NCBI GenBank assembly: GCA_031291335.1
Contig: JARLJF010000150.1
Coordinates: 1-46,680, forward strand
Direction: 5' to 3'
DNA from: Pandoraea sp.
Lineage (GTDB): Bacteria > Pseudomonadota > Gammaproteobacteria > Burkholderiales > Burkholderiaceae
Length of the DNA stretch: 46,680 bases
Position 1 is the first letter of the stretch. Every line of letters begins with the position of its first letter. A model generated the notes under the pieces. It was not told the origin of the DNA and did no database searches. It saw nothing but the letters and a program-made list of their open reading frames with translations. Below are positions 46,608-46,680 of this stretch, in pieces. The position numbers and the translations under genes are program-made.

Positions 46608-46680
46608 CTTATCCGAACATCACTTGCCGGCACCCGCGATGTTGCGCTGGCACCGGCATGCCAAGACCGTTCAGGTCTGC

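Noticed and set aside
46620..46680. Possible 3' end of a minus-strand gene at the right edge
   Set aside because: A frame ending at 46620 is open for only 16 codons before an in-frame stop at 46671-46673, so no gene can be supported.
1..46680. Prophage, insertion sequence, CRISPR, toxin-antitoxin or secondary-metabolite system
   Set aside because: No integrase, transposase, spacer-repeat array, toxin pair or biosynthetic megasynthase is visible; the gene content is core and catabolic.

Overview
The window looks like chromosomal DNA of a Burkholderiaceae betaproteobacterium. The DNA is GC-rich, and the order tig-clpP-clpX-lon-hupB-tRNA(Val)-tRNA(Asp)-ppiD and the block selO-msrB-ygiW-yciB-bolA-parvulin-purL are both typical of that family. 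Pandoraea is my best guess at genus; this rests on remembered gene order and protein feel, not on a search. I see no phage, insertion sequence, integrase, CRISPR array or rRNA. Almost all of the window is core or metabolic sequence.

Layout. 1-5.2 kb: the end of an NRDE/TANGO2-like gene on the plus strand, then on the minus strand a CurA-like reductase, a PaaI-type thioesterase, nicotinamidase and a bifunctional FadB/FadJ-type beta-oxidation enzyme. 5.3-9.1 kb: an overlapping livH-livM-livG-livF branched-chain amino acid (or related) ABC transporter operon, transcribed leftward, without a substrate-binding protein. 9.3-10.9 kb: an acyl-CoA synthetase. 11.2-15.7 kb, plus strand: SelO AMPylase, MsrB, a YgiW-type periplasmic OB-fold protein, YciB/septation protein A, BolA and an exported parvulin. 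15.8-19.9 kb, minus strand: purL. 20.1-25.1 kb, plus strand: D-amino-acid dehydrogenase, the bifunctional NAD(P)HX repair enzyme and glucose-6-phosphate isomerase. 25.2-26.6 kb: a divergent ybbA-like/tesA pair whose start codons overlap.

26.6-35.7 kb, minus strand: the protein-quality block (trigger factor, ClpP, ClpX, Lon, HU-beta, two tRNAs, PpiD), with recognisable terminators after most units and a textbook sigma70 promoter ahead of hupB. 36.1-46.5 kb, plus strand: a PsrA/FadR-like TetR regulator followed by fadE, a long FabG-type reductase, a MaoC hydratase, a FadI-like thiolase, fadD and an exported DUF1571 protein. Together these five enzymes could activate a fatty acid and run every step of a beta-oxidation cycle without FadB. 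A 20-bp quasi-palindrome in front of the regulator is a good operator candidate.

No wholly new system is evident. The most notable points are: an arginine in place of the Walker A lysine of LivF; an 8-bp perfect inverted repeat enclosing the likely -10 element of tig; the TetR operator and the self-contained fatty-acid operon ending in a DUF1571 protein; the overlapping divergent starts of ybbA and tesA, with a Tat-like signal on TesA; and a nested 54-bp inverted repeat between msrB and the ygiW-like gene.
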